Below are positions 36,264 through 44,464 of a stretch of 45,278 bases of DNA, piece after piece. Source of the DNA: an uncultured Chitinophagaceae bacterium (GTDB taxonomy: Bacteria; Bacteroidota; Bacteroidia; Chitinophagales; Chitinophagaceae); the NCBI GenBank assembly GCA_937900675.1, contig CALCEA010000012.1, positions 1 through 45,278 on the forward strand, read 5' to 3'. A program made the translations under genes and the position numbers. The notes beneath the pieces were generated by a model. That model did not search any database and had not been told where the DNA came from. It worked only from the letters and a program-made list of their open reading frames with translations. Numbering within the stretch: the first letter of the stretch is position 1; each line of letters opens with the position of its first letter.

Positions 36264-37094
36264 TTAATCTTCAACAACTTGATTTGACCCACCTGGCATT
36301 TGAATAACCATATCTTTCCATCCTTTTTCCCAATCCCCTACAAAAACAATCTTACCTAGATCTGCTAATGCCTTTAATCTATATACTACAAAAGCATCCC
36401 CTGTTTTTACCTTCATTTTAGCTAAAATATTAGATAAAGCACTAGGCAATTTTTGCGCATTCTTAGTTAGCAATGACAATATTTCTTTATCGTAAAAGTT
36501 GATATCCATATTTACAATCTTCTTTCCACCTTCCAAGAACTTAATCACTTCTTGTTCTGTACAAATTTTCTTCCACTCATCTGGATCTAATTCAAACTCA
36601 CTTAAAGTAATAGGTCTCGCTAATTTTTTTGCTTTTAAAAATTCTTTGGGTTGAATTTGACTTAAATATGTTGGATAAAATAATTGACCTTTTTCATTTA
36701 AAAAAGGCAAATTATTTAAATACAATACTTGAATTCTTCCTTGATATTCTTTAAACTGACTCATTAACCAGTAATACCCACAAACATCATGTGCATTTTG
36801 TCCCATCCAAATCCAGATGCTTTCATTCTCATCATGGTTTAATGAATTGATTAATTGATGAACCGTTAAACGATCATCTACTATATCTAATTGATCAGTA
36901 TAAGGAGAATGGGCTAGCACATTAGCCCACCAATTTTTTCTTAATTGGAAACCTTCCGTTTCGTAAATATCCAACAAAGGCCCTACCGCATAATCATCTT
37001 TAATCTCGATAATTTTTCCAGCAAGACTTTCATCTAATTCTATAGCTGCTTCCAAGGCTGCAATATCTGCAGTATTAAATACTATGTGTATCAT
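36264..37094 (-). CDS. DUF1835 domain protein (DUF1835 plus DUF3658-like layout)
   Basis: A 276-residue cytoplasmic protein. It opens MIHIVFNTADIAALEAAI and has KDDYAVGPLLDIYETEGF near residues 33-50 and WIWMGQNAHDVCGYYWL near 95-111, the hallmark stretches of DUF1835. The C-terminal half fits the partner DUF3658 region. Its function is unknown. The first 20 bases overlap the end of parE, so translation is probably coupled. The shared transcript with topoisomerase IV is notable but does not by itself prove a role in chromosome work. Confidence 0.85.
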   Translation of the reverse strand: MIHIVFNTADIAALEAAIELDESLAGKIIEIKDDYAVGPLLDIYETEGFQLRKNWWANVLAHSPYTDQLDIVDDRLTVHQLINSLNHDENESIWIWMGQNAHDVCGYYWLMSQFKEYQGRIQVLYLNNLPFLNEKGQLFYPTYLSQIQPKEFLKAKKLARPITLSEFELDPDEWKKICTEQEVIKFLEGGKKIVNMDINFYDKEILSLLTKNAQKLPSALSNILAKMKVKTGDAFVVYRLKALADLGKIVFVGDWEKGWKDMVIQMPGGSNQVVED

Positions 37095-38970
37095 TTGCTT
37101 TATCTAGTTCTACTTTTAAATTATTGATAATAAAATCTTGTCTCTCAGGAGTATTCTTACCCATATAGTATTCCAACAAATGTTGAATATGATCTCCTTG
37201 TTCAAGTAATACTGGAGCCAACTTAATATCCGCTCCGATAAACTTTCCAAATTCATCAGGACTAATCTCCCCCAAACCCTTGAATCGTGTAATCTCAGGT
37301 TTAGCTCCTAATTCTTTAATGGCATTTTGTTTCTCTTGCTCGTCGTAACAGTAAATGGTCTTTTGTTTATTTCTCACTCTAAATAATGGAGTTTCCAAAA
37401 CATATACATGCCCTTTTTTTACTAAATCAGGGAAGAATTGTAAAAAGAAAGTAAGCATTAATAAACGAATGTGCATACCATCTACATCGGCATCAGTTGC
37501 AATGACGATTTGATTGTATCTTAGACCTTCTAGTCCATCTTCAATATTTAATGCGTGCTGTAATAAATTGAATTCTTCGTTTTCGTAAACGACTTTCTTA
37601 GTTAAACCAAAAGCATTTAATGGTTTACCTCTCAAACTAAATACCGCTTGAGTATCTACATTTCTAGATTTAGTAATGCTACCACTTGCAGAATCACCCT
37701 CCGTAATGAATAAGGTAGTGTTTTGCTGATTGGACACAAATACTTCTCTATTCTTGGTAGGCGCATCATCATTTAAGTGTACTCTACAATCTCTTAATTT
37801 CTTATTATGTAAATTGGCTTTTTTAGCTCTTTCATTGGCCAACTTTTTGATACCCGCTAATTCTTTACGCTCTCTTTCGTTTTGTTCGATTCTTTTCTTT
37901 AAAGCATCCGCAGTCGTTGGATTTCTGTGTAAGAAATTATCCAATTCTTTCGCCAAAAACTCAGTAACAAAGTTTTTCATGCTAGGCCCACCATCCGCAA
38001 CATTTTGAGAACCTAGTTTTGTTTTTGTTTGACTTTCAAAAACTGGTTCTTGAACTCTAACAGAAACAGCTGCTACGATACTGGTTCTAACATCAGATGC
38101 TTCGTAATCTTTTTTATAGAAATCACGAATCACTTTAACATAAGCTTCTCTAAAAGCTTGTTGATGCGTACCCCCTTGTGTTGTATACTGGCCATTCACA
38201 AAAGAGAAAATATCTTCACCATAATCGTTGTTATGAGAAATAGCTACCTCAATATCTTCTCCGCTTAAATGAATAATAGGATATCTTAATTCATCAGGAT
38301 TGGTTTTTCTTTCTAATAAATCCAGTAAACCATTCTTACTGATAAACTTTTTATCATTAAAATAAATACTCAAGCCAGCATTTAAATAACAATAGTTCCA
38401 TAGCTGACTTTCAATGTATTCATAAATAAAATGAAAGTTTTTAAACACTGTCGAATCAGGTACAAAACTCACCAATGTACCATTGGCTTCTGTCGTTTTA
38501 GCTTCTTTGGTTTCTTCGATTAATTGACCCTTCTTAAAACTTGCAGATCTTGTTTTACCATCTCTGAAAGCAGTTACTGTAAAATCCTCACTTAAGGCAT
38601 TCACGGCTTTGGTACCTACCCCGTTCAAACCCACCGACTTTTGAAAGGCTTTACTATCGTATTTAGCACCGGTATTAATCTTACTTACAACATCAACAAT
38701 TTTACCCAAGGGAATACCTCTACCATAATCTCGAACCGTGACTGTTTTTTCTTGGATACTAATTTCCACCTGCTTACCATAACCCATGGTATGCTCATCA
38801 ATACAGTTATCAATAACCTCTTTAATTAAAACATAGATTCCATCATCAGGTGCCGAACCGTCACCCAATTTTCCGATATACATACCGGGTCTTAATCTTA
38901 TATGTTCTTTCCAATCTAAAGACCTAATGGAGTCTTCGTTATATTCTACGGGTACTTTAGCTTCTGCCAT
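37075..38970 (-). CDS. parE: DNA topoisomerase IV subunit B
   Basis: A 631-residue GHKL-ATPase/Toprim protein, partner of ParC. The ATPase part has IKEVIDNCIDEH, DYGRGIPLGK and GLNGVGTKAVNAL (ATP lid); the Toprim domain has ITEGDSASG and the metal-binding DADVDGMHIR; the C terminus has FKGLGEISPDEF. The start MAEAKVPVEY is chosen because the longer frame to 39015 would pass through a hairpin and has no family support. The protein is shorter than GyrB of enterobacteria, as usual for ParE. First gene of a six-gene run. Confidence 0.95.
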   Translation of the reverse strand: MAEAKVPVEYNEDSIRSLDWKEHIRLRPGMYIGKLGDGSAPDDGIYVLIKEVIDNCIDEHTMGYGKQVEISIQEKTVTVRDYGRGIPLGKIVDVVSKINTGAKYDSKAFQKSVGLNGVGTKAVNALSEDFTVTAFRDGKTRSASFKKGQLIEETKEAKTTEANGTLVSFVPDSTVFKNFHFIYEYIESQLWNYCYLNAGLSIYFNDKKFISKNGLLDLLERKTNPDELRYPIIHLSGEDIEVAISHNNDYGEDIFSFVNGQYTTQGGTHQQAFREAYVKVIRDFYKKDYEASDVRTSIVAAVSVRVQEPVFESQTKTKLGSQNVADGGPSMKNFVTEFLAKELDNFLHRNPTTADALKKRIEQNERERKELAGIKKLANERAKKANLHNKKLRDCRVHLNDDAPTKNREVFVSNQQNTTLFITEGDSASGSITKSRNVDTQAVFSLRGKPLNAFGLTKKVVYENEEFNLLQHALNIEDGLEGLRYNQIVIATDADVDGMHIRLLMLTFFLQFFPDLVKKGHVYVLETPLFRVRNKQKTIYCYDEQEKQNAIKELGAKPEITRFKGLGEISPDEFGKFIGADIKLAPVLLEQGDHIQHLLEYYMGKNTPERQDFIINNLKVELDKANDTHSI

Positions 38971-38986
38971 AATTATCAATACTTTA

Positions 38987-39003
38987 GGGGCAAAAAATGC
39001 CCC
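38987..39003 (-). other. Short perfect hairpin in the parE leader
   Basis: GGGGCA and TGCCCC flank a five-base A loop (T loop on the minus strand), 16 bases upstream of the parE start codon. There is no T run after the stem on the minus strand, so it is not a normal terminator. It could influence parE translation or be an operator. The rest of the 196-base gap to 39166 holds a DnaA-box-like nonamer but no gene that I can support. Confidence 0.5.
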
Positions 39004-39068
39004 GACTTTGTGCAAATCTAATTCTCAAACGGCCTTATGCCATCTAAAATTGTTCAAAATGGGTCAAA

Positions 39069-39077
39069 TGTGGATAA
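39069..39077 (+). promoter_or_regulatory. DnaA-box-like nonamer (TGTGGATAA) between parE and the YkgJ-like gene
   Basis: The nonamer is the exact reverse complement of the DnaA box TTATCCACA. It lies in the 196-base divergent gap, next to two tandem ten-base near-repeats (TCAAAATGGG, TCAAATGTGG at 39054-39073). A single box can arise by chance. Confidence 0.35.
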
Positions 39078-39166
39078 ATGGATTAAAGCATTATCTTTAA
39101 CCCATCGAAAATAGACCCAAATACCCCGTTGTTGACTTAGAATGGATCAAAAACCAGGCCGTTCTA

Positions 39167-39631
39167 TTGACACCAGAAAACCTCCAATTCCAGGATTTTC
39201 TGAGAGAAATGGATAGTGAAAGCCTAGATAAAGCCGTTTTTGACCTTTCAAACACCATTTCCCCTCAAATTGACTGTACAGCCTGTGGCAATTGTTGTAA
39301 AAGCCTAATGGTGAATATCAATAACCAAGAAGCCGATAATCTTGCTGCTCTTTTAGGACAAGACAGAGAAGAATTTGATCAAAAATATTTGGAGAAAGGC
39401 CAATCTGGTAGAATGGTGTTAAACGCCATACCCTGTCATTTTTTAGTAGGAAACAGCTGCAGTGTATATGAACATCGATTTGAAGGTTGTAAAGAATTTC
39501 CTGCTTTTCATGTAAAAGACTTTAACAAAAGACTTTTTACTACTTACATGCATTACGATAGATGTCCTATCATTTTTAATGTATTGGAAACTTTGAAAAA
39601 AGATTTGGAATGGGAATTCGTTTCGGAATAG
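39167..39631 (+). CDS. YkgJ-like cysteine-cluster protein (putative Fe-S or Zn binding)
   Basis: A protein of up to 154 residues with the CxxCxxCC cluster in DCTACGNCCKS, a second set in IPCHFLVGNSCSVYEHRFEGCKEFP and a last Cys in YDRCP. This is the YkgJ/CxxCxxCC pattern (zinc- or iron-sulfur-binding; function mostly unknown). The start is uncertain: TTG at 39167 gives 154 residues, ATG at 39209 gives 140. The frame is open further upstream but without a usable start. Its end overlaps the DUF1343/NamZ-like gene by 22 bases, so the two are probably co-translated. Confidence 0.78.
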   Translation: MTPENLQFQDFLREMDSESLDKAVFDLSNTISPQIDCTACGNCCKSLMVNINNQEADNLAALLGQDREEFDQKYLEKGQSGRMVLNAIPCHFLVGNSCSVYEHRFEGCKEFPAFHVKDFNKRLFTTYMHYDRCPIIFNVLETLKKDLEWEFVSE

Positions 39632-40773
39632 ATCATCTCATTGAAAGCAATCCATCTTGGAAAACTTCTTCCATTGGTTTTTTAACCAATGATGCAGCTA
39701 GAACATTTGATCAAACACCTAGCAGATTAGCTTTAATCAAAGCAGGATTTAATATTACCCAATTATTCTCTCCAGAACATGGGATTGATACCAAGGGAGC
39801 TGATGGAGCAAAAATGAAAGATGGCATTGATCCACTAACAGGACTTCCAATTATTAGTTTATATGGTGAAAAATACGCGCCATCAGAAGAAGATCTAAAA
39901 GGTATTGAGATTTTATTGTTTGATATACCAGATGCAGGTACCAGATTTTATACTTATTTATGGTCAATGACCTATTATTTGGAAGCAGCTGCAAAGTTCA
40001 AAAAGAAAATTATTTTATTAGATAGACCGAATCCATTGAGTGGAAATCTTGCAATGATTGAAGGGCCATCTTTGGATGAGACTGTTTCCAGTTTTATTGG
40101 AAGATTTAATATCCCTATTAAACATCAATGTAGTTTGGGTGAATTAGCATTGTACTTTAATACAACAAAACAATGGAATGCAGCACTTGAAGTAATTGCT
40201 TGTACTGGATTAAAGAGAACAGATATGTTTTCTGAATGGAATACTCCTTGGGTAGCAACCTCTCCGGCAATACAAAATTATAATGCTTGTTTGTTGTATC
40301 CAGGTTTATGTTTTTTCGAAGCCACCAATGTTTCCATTGGAAGAGGAACCACTTATTCATTTGAATGGTTTGGTGCGTCTTGGTTCAATATGGATGCTAT
40401 AGTTGCTGTTTGCAAAAACATGTTCAACGAAGATCTAGATATGGAAATATTAAGTCTTTCTTTTAAAAGCGAAAAGGAATGGTTACCTGGAATACATTGT
40501 AAAGTGAAAGATCCCGAAAACTATGATGCCGTATTAAATGGATTATTGTTGCTTAAAATCATCAAAGATTTACATCCAAATCATTTTGAATGGGCAACTT
40601 ACCCAACCAATGCAAATCCCAGTGGCAAAAATCATCTCTCTTTATTATTAGGCATTCCTAATTCAGAAGCATTATTTGACCTACCATTGCAAAATTGGTT
40701 GCAAAAAATACAAATTCTTTTAAGAGTAGAATATTGGAAAAAAGAAATTGAACCTTATTTATTGTACAATTAA
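39610..40773 (+). CDS. namZ: DUF1343 / NamZ-like exo-beta-N-acetylmuramidase (GH171), no signal peptide
   Basis: A 387-residue DUF1343 protein. Bacillus NamZ (YbbC) and Tannerella homologues are exo-N-acetylmuramidases that remove MurNAc from the non-reducing end of glycan fragments. Family stretches seen here are SIGFLTNDAA, LFSPEHGIDTKGADGAKMKD, LFDIPDAGTRFYTYLWSM, DRPNPLSG, IGRGTTYSFEWFGASW and AYPTNANPS-like ATYPTNANPSGKN. The protein starts directly at the domain (MGIRFGIDHLI) without an export signal, unlike secreted NamZ, so it may act on imported muropeptides in the cytoplasm. Five bases separate it from the lipid kinase gene. Confidence 0.88.
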   Translation: MGIRFGIDHLIESNPSWKTSSIGFLTNDAARTFDQTPSRLALIKAGFNITQLFSPEHGIDTKGADGAKMKDGIDPLTGLPIISLYGEKYAPSEEDLKGIEILLFDIPDAGTRFYTYLWSMTYYLEAAAKFKKKIILLDRPNPLSGNLAMIEGPSLDETVSSFIGRFNIPIKHQCSLGELALYFNTTKQWNAALEVIACTGLKRTDMFSEWNTPWVATSPAIQNYNACLLYPGLCFFEATNVSIGRGTTYSFEWFGASWFNMDAIVAVCKNMFNEDLDMEILSLSFKSEKEWLPGIHCKVKDPENYDAVLNGLLLLKIIKDLHPNHFEWATYPTNANPSGKNHLSLLLGIPNSEALFDLPLQNWLQKIQILLRVEYWKKEIEPYLLYN

Positions 40774-40777
40774 TCTA

Positions 40778-41635
40778 ATGAGTAAAATTACTTCTGTTGC
40801 CATTTTAGCCAATAACCAATCAGGTAAACTTAAAGGTGAAATAACTGCTAATTGGTTAAATTCAAAGCTTAAAGCATTGGGTATTCAGAGTTCCATTTTT
40901 ACAAATAATTGGCCAAGCAATGAAGTATTACATAACTACACAGATTGTTTTATTATTGGCGGTGATGGAACTATCAATTATTTTATCAACCGATATCCCG
41001 ATTGCAAAATTCCACTCGTTTTATTCAATGGGGGAACAGGAAATGATTTTGCTTGGAAATTATATGGTGGTCTATCCAATGAAGCTTTATTTGAAAGTAT
41101 TTTCAACAGAACTCCGCAGTACATTGATGCAGGAAAGGTAAACGACAAACTATATATTAATTGCCTAGGCATTGGTTTTGATGGAGAAATTGTTGCATCT
41201 ATGAAAACCATTAGATTTATCGGCGGACATTTTGGTTATTTATTGGCTGTGATCTATAAAATATTATTCTTTAAAGAATCTTTTTTAACAATTAAAACAG
41301 CAGAACAACAAATCGAGGGATATTTTTTATTAGCCTTATTTGTTAATTCTTCAAGGGCAGGTGGTGGATTTTTCATTGCACCAACCGCACAAATCAATGA
41401 TGGATATTTAGATATGGTTTTGGCAAACAAAATGCCTATTTGGAAAAGATTATGGTATTTACCTATCATAAAAAAAGGCAAACATTTGAAATATCCTTTT
41501 ATAACACATCAATTAGGAAAAGAATTCTTAATTGAATCAGAAAAAGCTTTACCCATTCAACTTGATGGAGAATTATTCTATGCCAATAAACTTAAAATCA
41601 GTAATTTAAGTAATCAATTTTTATTCAGACTCTAA
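40778..41635 (+). CDS. Diacylglycerol/lipid kinase family protein (YegS/LCB5 type)
   Basis: A 285-residue DAGK-catalytic-domain protein with the nucleotide-binding IIGGDGTINYFINR (about residues 55-70), FNGGTGNDFAW, LGIGFDGEIVASM and a C-terminal LDMVLANKMPIWKR plus QLDGE. It would phosphorylate a lipid with ATP at the membrane; the natural lipid is not known. The start MSKITSVAILAN at 40778 is preferred over an in-frame ATG at 40748 inside the DUF1343 gene. The end overlaps the convergent methyltransferase gene by 15 bases. Confidence 0.9.
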   Translation: MSKITSVAILANNQSGKLKGEITANWLNSKLKALGIQSSIFTNNWPSNEVLHNYTDCFIIGGDGTINYFINRYPDCKIPLVLFNGGTGNDFAWKLYGGLSNEALFESIFNRTPQYIDAGKVNDKLYINCLGIGFDGEIVASMKTIRFIGGHFGYLLAVIYKILFFKESFLTIKTAEQQIEGYFLLALFVNSSRAGGGFFIAPTAQINDGYLDMVLANKMPIWKRLWYLPIIKKGKHLKYPFITHQLGKEFLIESEKALPIQLDGELFYANKLKISNLSNQFLFRL

Positions 41636-42811
41636 AAGAGCTTTTTCTACCCTTCTAGTTCCCTCATACATTTCGTATTCTAGTAATCTGCAATCTATTT
41701 TTGCATTTAAGAATTCAATTCTTCTACTAGGTTTTAATCTTATTTTTTTAGCCAATTCTAGATTACCTGTAAATATATAACCTGTCGCGCCCTTACATTT
41801 ATTTTTCAAGAAATCTCCCATTCTTGCATAGGTTTTTTCTAATTCAACTTCTTCTCCCAATCTCTCACCATATTCAGGATTGAACATGACAATAGCTCCA
41901 TTCATATTTTCTGGCAAACTGGTAGATTCAAAATCGCAGACTTGAAAATCAATCAAATCTTCTACTCCAGCAGCAGTTGCATTTATTTTAGCTACTTTAA
42001 TGGCTTCCTTGCTTAAATCAGATGCAATTATTTTAAGTGTTGGTAAAGCCCTCACTTGTCTTTCTAATACAGCCCTTTCTTCCTCATACACCGTAGGATC
42101 ATATCCTAATAAATGCATAAACGCATAATTTTCTCTAATTAAACCTGGCGCACATTTGGTAGCAATCAAGGCTGCTTCAATTGCTAAAGTCCCAGAACCA
42201 CACATTGGATTAATAAAGGGAGTAAATCGATCCCATTTAGTAGACAAAATAGTAGCTACTGCCAAAGCCTCTAACATGGGTGCTTTACCTGGCAATTTTC
42301 TATAACCATGTCTTGCCAATGATGCACCAGAAGTGTCAAGGAATAATTCTGCTTCATCATTCTTCCAAAACAAATACACTACTGCCCCAGATAATACCGA
42401 ACCAGTGGTTGGTCTTTTGTTCGTTGCTTTTCTTATTCTATCAACAATGGCATCTTTCACTCTAAGATTGGCAAACAAATTGGTTTGTATAGTTGGATTA
42501 AAGACATTGCTGATCACTGAAAAATAACCATCAGGTTGAATCATTTTCTCCCAATGTATATTTAATGCTTGACGGTATAATTCATCTGGATCGTTGCAAA
42601 TAAATGCTTTCAAAGAATACATTACCTGACTGGCTGTTCTCAAATTCATGTTCAATTTGATACAATCATTCACATTTCCGGTTAATTCTACACCGGTTTG
42701 AAAAACCCTATCAATATCAAAACCAAAAGAAATCACTTCATTTCTTAAAGCTGGTGCTAACCATTTATTACAGGTAATGATGATTTTACTTTGATCTTTA
42801 AATACTTGCAT
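41621..42811 (-). CDS. THUMP-domain RNA methyltransferase (RlmL/COG0116 type)
   Basis: A 396-residue protein: a THUMP RNA-binding domain over about residues 1-160, then a Rossmann methyltransferase with NPMCGSGTLAIEAAL near 201-215 and NPEYGERLGEE as the motif IV region (most relatives have NPPYGERL; the second Pro is Glu here). Homology to RlmL suggests N2-methylation of a 23S rRNA guanosine; tRNA is a possible alternative substrate. The start at 42811 is chosen because a longer frame runs into the tRNA terminator. A -7 box lies only 4 bases upstream of the ATG. Confidence 0.88.
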   Translation of the reverse strand: MQVFKDQSKIIITCNKWLAPALRNEVISFGFDIDRVFQTGVELTGNVNDCIKLNMNLRTASQVMYSLKAFICNDPDELYRQALNIHWEKMIQPDGYFSVISNVFNPTIQTNLFANLRVKDAIVDRIRKATNKRPTTGSVLSGAVVYLFWKNDEAELFLDTSGASLARHGYRKLPGKAPMLEALAVATILSTKWDRFTPFINPMCGSGTLAIEAALIATKCAPGLIRENYAFMHLLGYDPTVYEEERAVLERQVRALPTLKIIASDLSKEAIKVAKINATAAGVEDLIDFQVCDFESTSLPENMNGAIVMFNPEYGERLGEEVELEKTYARMGDFLKNKCKGATGYIFTGNLELAKKIRLKPSRRIEFLNAKIDCRLLEYEMYEGTRRVEKALLESE

Positions 42812-42815
42812 AGAA

Positions 42816-42823
42816 CAAACATA
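42816..42823 (-). promoter_or_regulatory. Candidate -7 box directly before the THUMP methyltransferase ATG (TATGTTTG)
   Basis: An exact TAnnTTTG match on the minus strand, 4 bases before the start codon and 13 bases after the tRNA terminator T run. Transcription would start at about the ATG, giving a leaderless mRNA. Confidence 0.5.
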
Positions 42824-42836
42824 GCCTAATTTGAAT

Positions 42837-42866
42837 AAAAAAGTCCCCAACAGAGTTGAGGACTTT
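42837..42866 (-). terminator. Intrinsic terminator of the tRNA-Val transcript
   Basis: On the minus strand AAAGTCCTCAAC pairs with GTTGGGGACTTT (12 pairs, one G-T wobble) around the three-base loop TCT, followed by a run of six T. It begins six bases after the tRNA 3' end and separates the tRNA from the THUMP methyltransferase gene. Confidence 0.9.
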
Positions 42867-42872
42867 AATGAG

Positions 42873-42947
42873 TGGGAGCACACGGGTTCGAACCGCGGAC
42901 CCCCTCGGTGTAAACGAGGTGCTCTAAACCAACTGAGCTATGCTCCC
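42873..42947 (-). tRNA. tRNA-Val (anticodon TAC)
   Basis: A 75-base cloverleaf: acceptor stem GGGAGCA/TGCTCCC with discriminator A, D arm GCTC/GAGC, anticodon stem CCTCG/CGAGG with loop TTTACAC (anticodon TAC at 34-36), and T arm with loop TTCGAAC. The 3' CCA is not encoded. It reads GUA and other GUN codons. It has its own consensus promoter and terminator, so it is transcribed as a single tRNA. Confidence 0.97.
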
Positions 42948-42966
42948 ATTTCCCTTTTGAGGAGTG

Positions 42967-42998
42967 CAAAAATAAGGCTAGGAATTTAAACCTCCAAA
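42967..42998 (-). promoter_or_regulatory. Consensus promoter of tRNA-Val (TTTG, 20-base spacer, TATTTTTG)
   Basis: On the minus strand TTTG (complement at 42995-42998) and TATTTTTG (complement at 42967-42974) are 20 bases apart and both elements fit the Bacteroidota consensus. The predicted start lies about ten bases before the tRNA 5' end. It is the clearest promoter in the window. Confidence 0.78.
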
Positions 42999-43009
42999 AA
43001 AAATACTAA

Positions 43010-43300
43010 TTAATTTAATTGTACAGCTGGAAGCCTATTAGATTGACTATCATAGACAAAAAGTTCTACTATTTCATAGTTCCAGTACTTAGATAAAGGC
43101 GATTTATCCAATATATCGGAGGCTTCAGCTTTTGTTAATGCGTTCAAGGTAATCCAAGATTGCTGAGTCTCCATACTAACCGCATAACTGTCAATGACAC
43201 CCTTATTTAATAGATAATTGATATAAGTGCGATGAGGAGGCACGAAAGACATGAATTCCTCGTCCATTTCAAAAGATATGATTGCCTGAAACTTTTTCAT
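43010..43300 (-). CDS. YciI/muconolactone-isomerase-like small protein
   Basis: A 96-residue protein of ferredoxin-like fold by pattern. It starts MKKFQAIISFEMDEEF, has PPHRTYINYLLNKGVIDSY and KSPLSKYWNYEIVELF, which resembles the muconolactone delta-isomerase/YciI-like small dimeric proteins. Those include enzymes and proteins of unknown role; no aromatic degradation genes are nearby, so the isomerase activity should not be assumed. It lies between the tRNA promoter and the YCF48-like gene on the same strand, 81 bases after the latter. Confidence 0.7.
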   Translation of the reverse strand: MKKFQAIISFEMDEEFMSFVPPHRTYINYLLNKGVIDSYAVSMETQQSWITLNALTKAEASDILDKSPLSKYWNYEIVELFVYDSQSNRLPAVQLN

Positions 43301-43381
43301 CTGAATACTAAGATACCAAAACTTATAATTAGAAAATATTCGAAATCTACTTTTTTCCGAAATAATAAAGTTTGTTTAAAC

Positions 43382-44434
43382 TTAGTCCAATTTTAGTGAT
43401 GCAATTCTACCACCAGAACCTGCCAGAAAAACTTTTCTTTGCCCAGGAACTAGTTTTAAAACATGAAATGATTGATTGGATATTTGCTTCCAAGAAATTC
43501 CTCCATCATTAGAGTAATCCACCCCACTGGTTCCACAAACAATCAATTCATTATTTGAAATATATTGAACACAAGATTTATAACCATTGGGGCTATTTAC
43601 TTTTTGATTGACTTCCCAAAAAAAAGCTCTTTTTCTTTTTGTTTTATTTTCGGAATTGGGTTTGATAAATCTGTCCAATCTAACTATATTTTGTTCTTTT
43701 GATTGATCATTCATAAAATCTCCTCCCACAATAGTAATTTGATTATTGTTTGGAGAAATAGCCATACTATTGGCTCCAGTGGATTGTTTACCTTGAATAA
43801 TGGGTAAAGACATTGCTTCTCCATCCACCCATAACCTGCTATGTTTTCCCCCTGAAACAAAAAACAAATGTTTAAAATCAAAAGTCAAGTTTGTACTACT
43901 AGATGCAAAAAAAGATTCCCCTTCTTTCACTTCTGATTTAAAAAAAGAATCTCTAATAATTTCCCAATGATCGCCACGATTCTTGGTTTCTAATAATACT
44001 ATTTTTTGATTGATTGGATCTCCAATCACCATACCATGTCTATTATCTCTAAATTGGATCGCATCTAAAAATATAGCAGTATCAGTATTTTCATACACTT
44101 TATGCCAATGCTTACCGCCATCCTTGGTTTTTAGAATAATGCCTGGAGAAGCCACTGCAACAATAATAGCTTCTTGATCATTAAATGCATGAATTGCTCT
44201 AAAATCTCTTGATTCAAAACCCTTTACTTGTATCCACTCAAAATGTTTACCTCCATCCATAGATTTTGCAATACTCCCCTTACTTCCACTTGCCCAAATT
44301 ACATTCTCAGAAGGGATAGAAAGTCCTCTTAAACTCACTCCTTTTTGTTCTGCAATCACCTCTATTGGACTTTGCGCAAAACTCTTTAACGAAAGGAATA
44401 ATAAAAATTGTAAAATAATTTTTGATATAGACAT
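43382..44434 (-). CDS. Exported YCF48/BNR-repeat beta-propeller protein
   Basis: A 350-residue protein with a signal peptide (LFLSLKSFAQ, cleavage after about residue 21) and repeated SxDGGxxW Asp-box motifs: KSMDGGKHFEW, KTKDGGKHWHK, ETKNRGDHWE (degenerate) and SNDGGISWKQ. These mark a sialidase-like or YCF48-like beta-propeller. Asp boxes are structural, so no sialidase activity can be inferred. In plants and cyanobacteria YCF48 helps photosystem assembly; here it is more likely a binding or assembly protein of the envelope. The start at 44434 is chosen for the signal peptide; a longer frame runs into the divergent tcdA promoter area. Confidence 0.8.
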   Translation of the reverse strand: MSISKIILQFLLFLSLKSFAQSPIEVIAEQKGVSLRGLSIPSENVIWASGSKGSIAKSMDGGKHFEWIQVKGFESRDFRAIHAFNDQEAIIVAVASPGIILKTKDGGKHWHKVYENTDTAIFLDAIQFRDNRHGMVIGDPINQKIVLLETKNRGDHWEIIRDSFFKSEVKEGESFFASSSTNLTFDFKHLFFVSGGKHSRLWVDGEAMSLPIIQGKQSTGANSMAISPNNNQITIVGGDFMNDQSKEQNIVRLDRFIKPNSENKTKRKRAFFWEVNQKVNSPNGYKSCVQYISNNELIVCGTSGVDYSNDGGISWKQISNQSFHVLKLVPGQRKVFLAGSGGRIASLKLD

Positions 44435-44456
44435 AGCTTTAATGATTTTTGCAGCA

Positions 44457-44464
44457 CAAATATA
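44457..44464 (-). promoter_or_regulatory. Candidate -7 box of the YCF48-like gene (TATATTTG)
   Basis: An exact TAnnTTTG match on the minus strand, 22 bases before the start codon at 44434. It falls in the 34-base gap between the divergent YCF48-like and tcdA start codons and so partly overlaps the leader of tcdA. Confidence 0.5.

Noticed and set aside
38971..39015. N-terminal extension of ParE by 15 codons
   Set aside because: It crosses the GGGGCA/TGCCCC hairpin and matches nothing in the family; MAEAKVPVEY is a normal start.
39054..39083. Replication origin near parE
   Set aside because: Only one exact DnaA-box nonamer and no dnaA gene, box cluster or AT-rich unwinding element next to it.
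42812..42883. N-terminal extension of the THUMP methyltransferase frame into the tRNA-Val region
   Set aside because: It would run through the terminator hairpin and part of the tRNA; the homologous start MQVFKDQSK is at 42811.
43382..44434. Sialidase function of the Asp-box protein
   Set aside because: Asp boxes are structural; the catalytic Arg triad and FRIP motif of sialidases are not visible.
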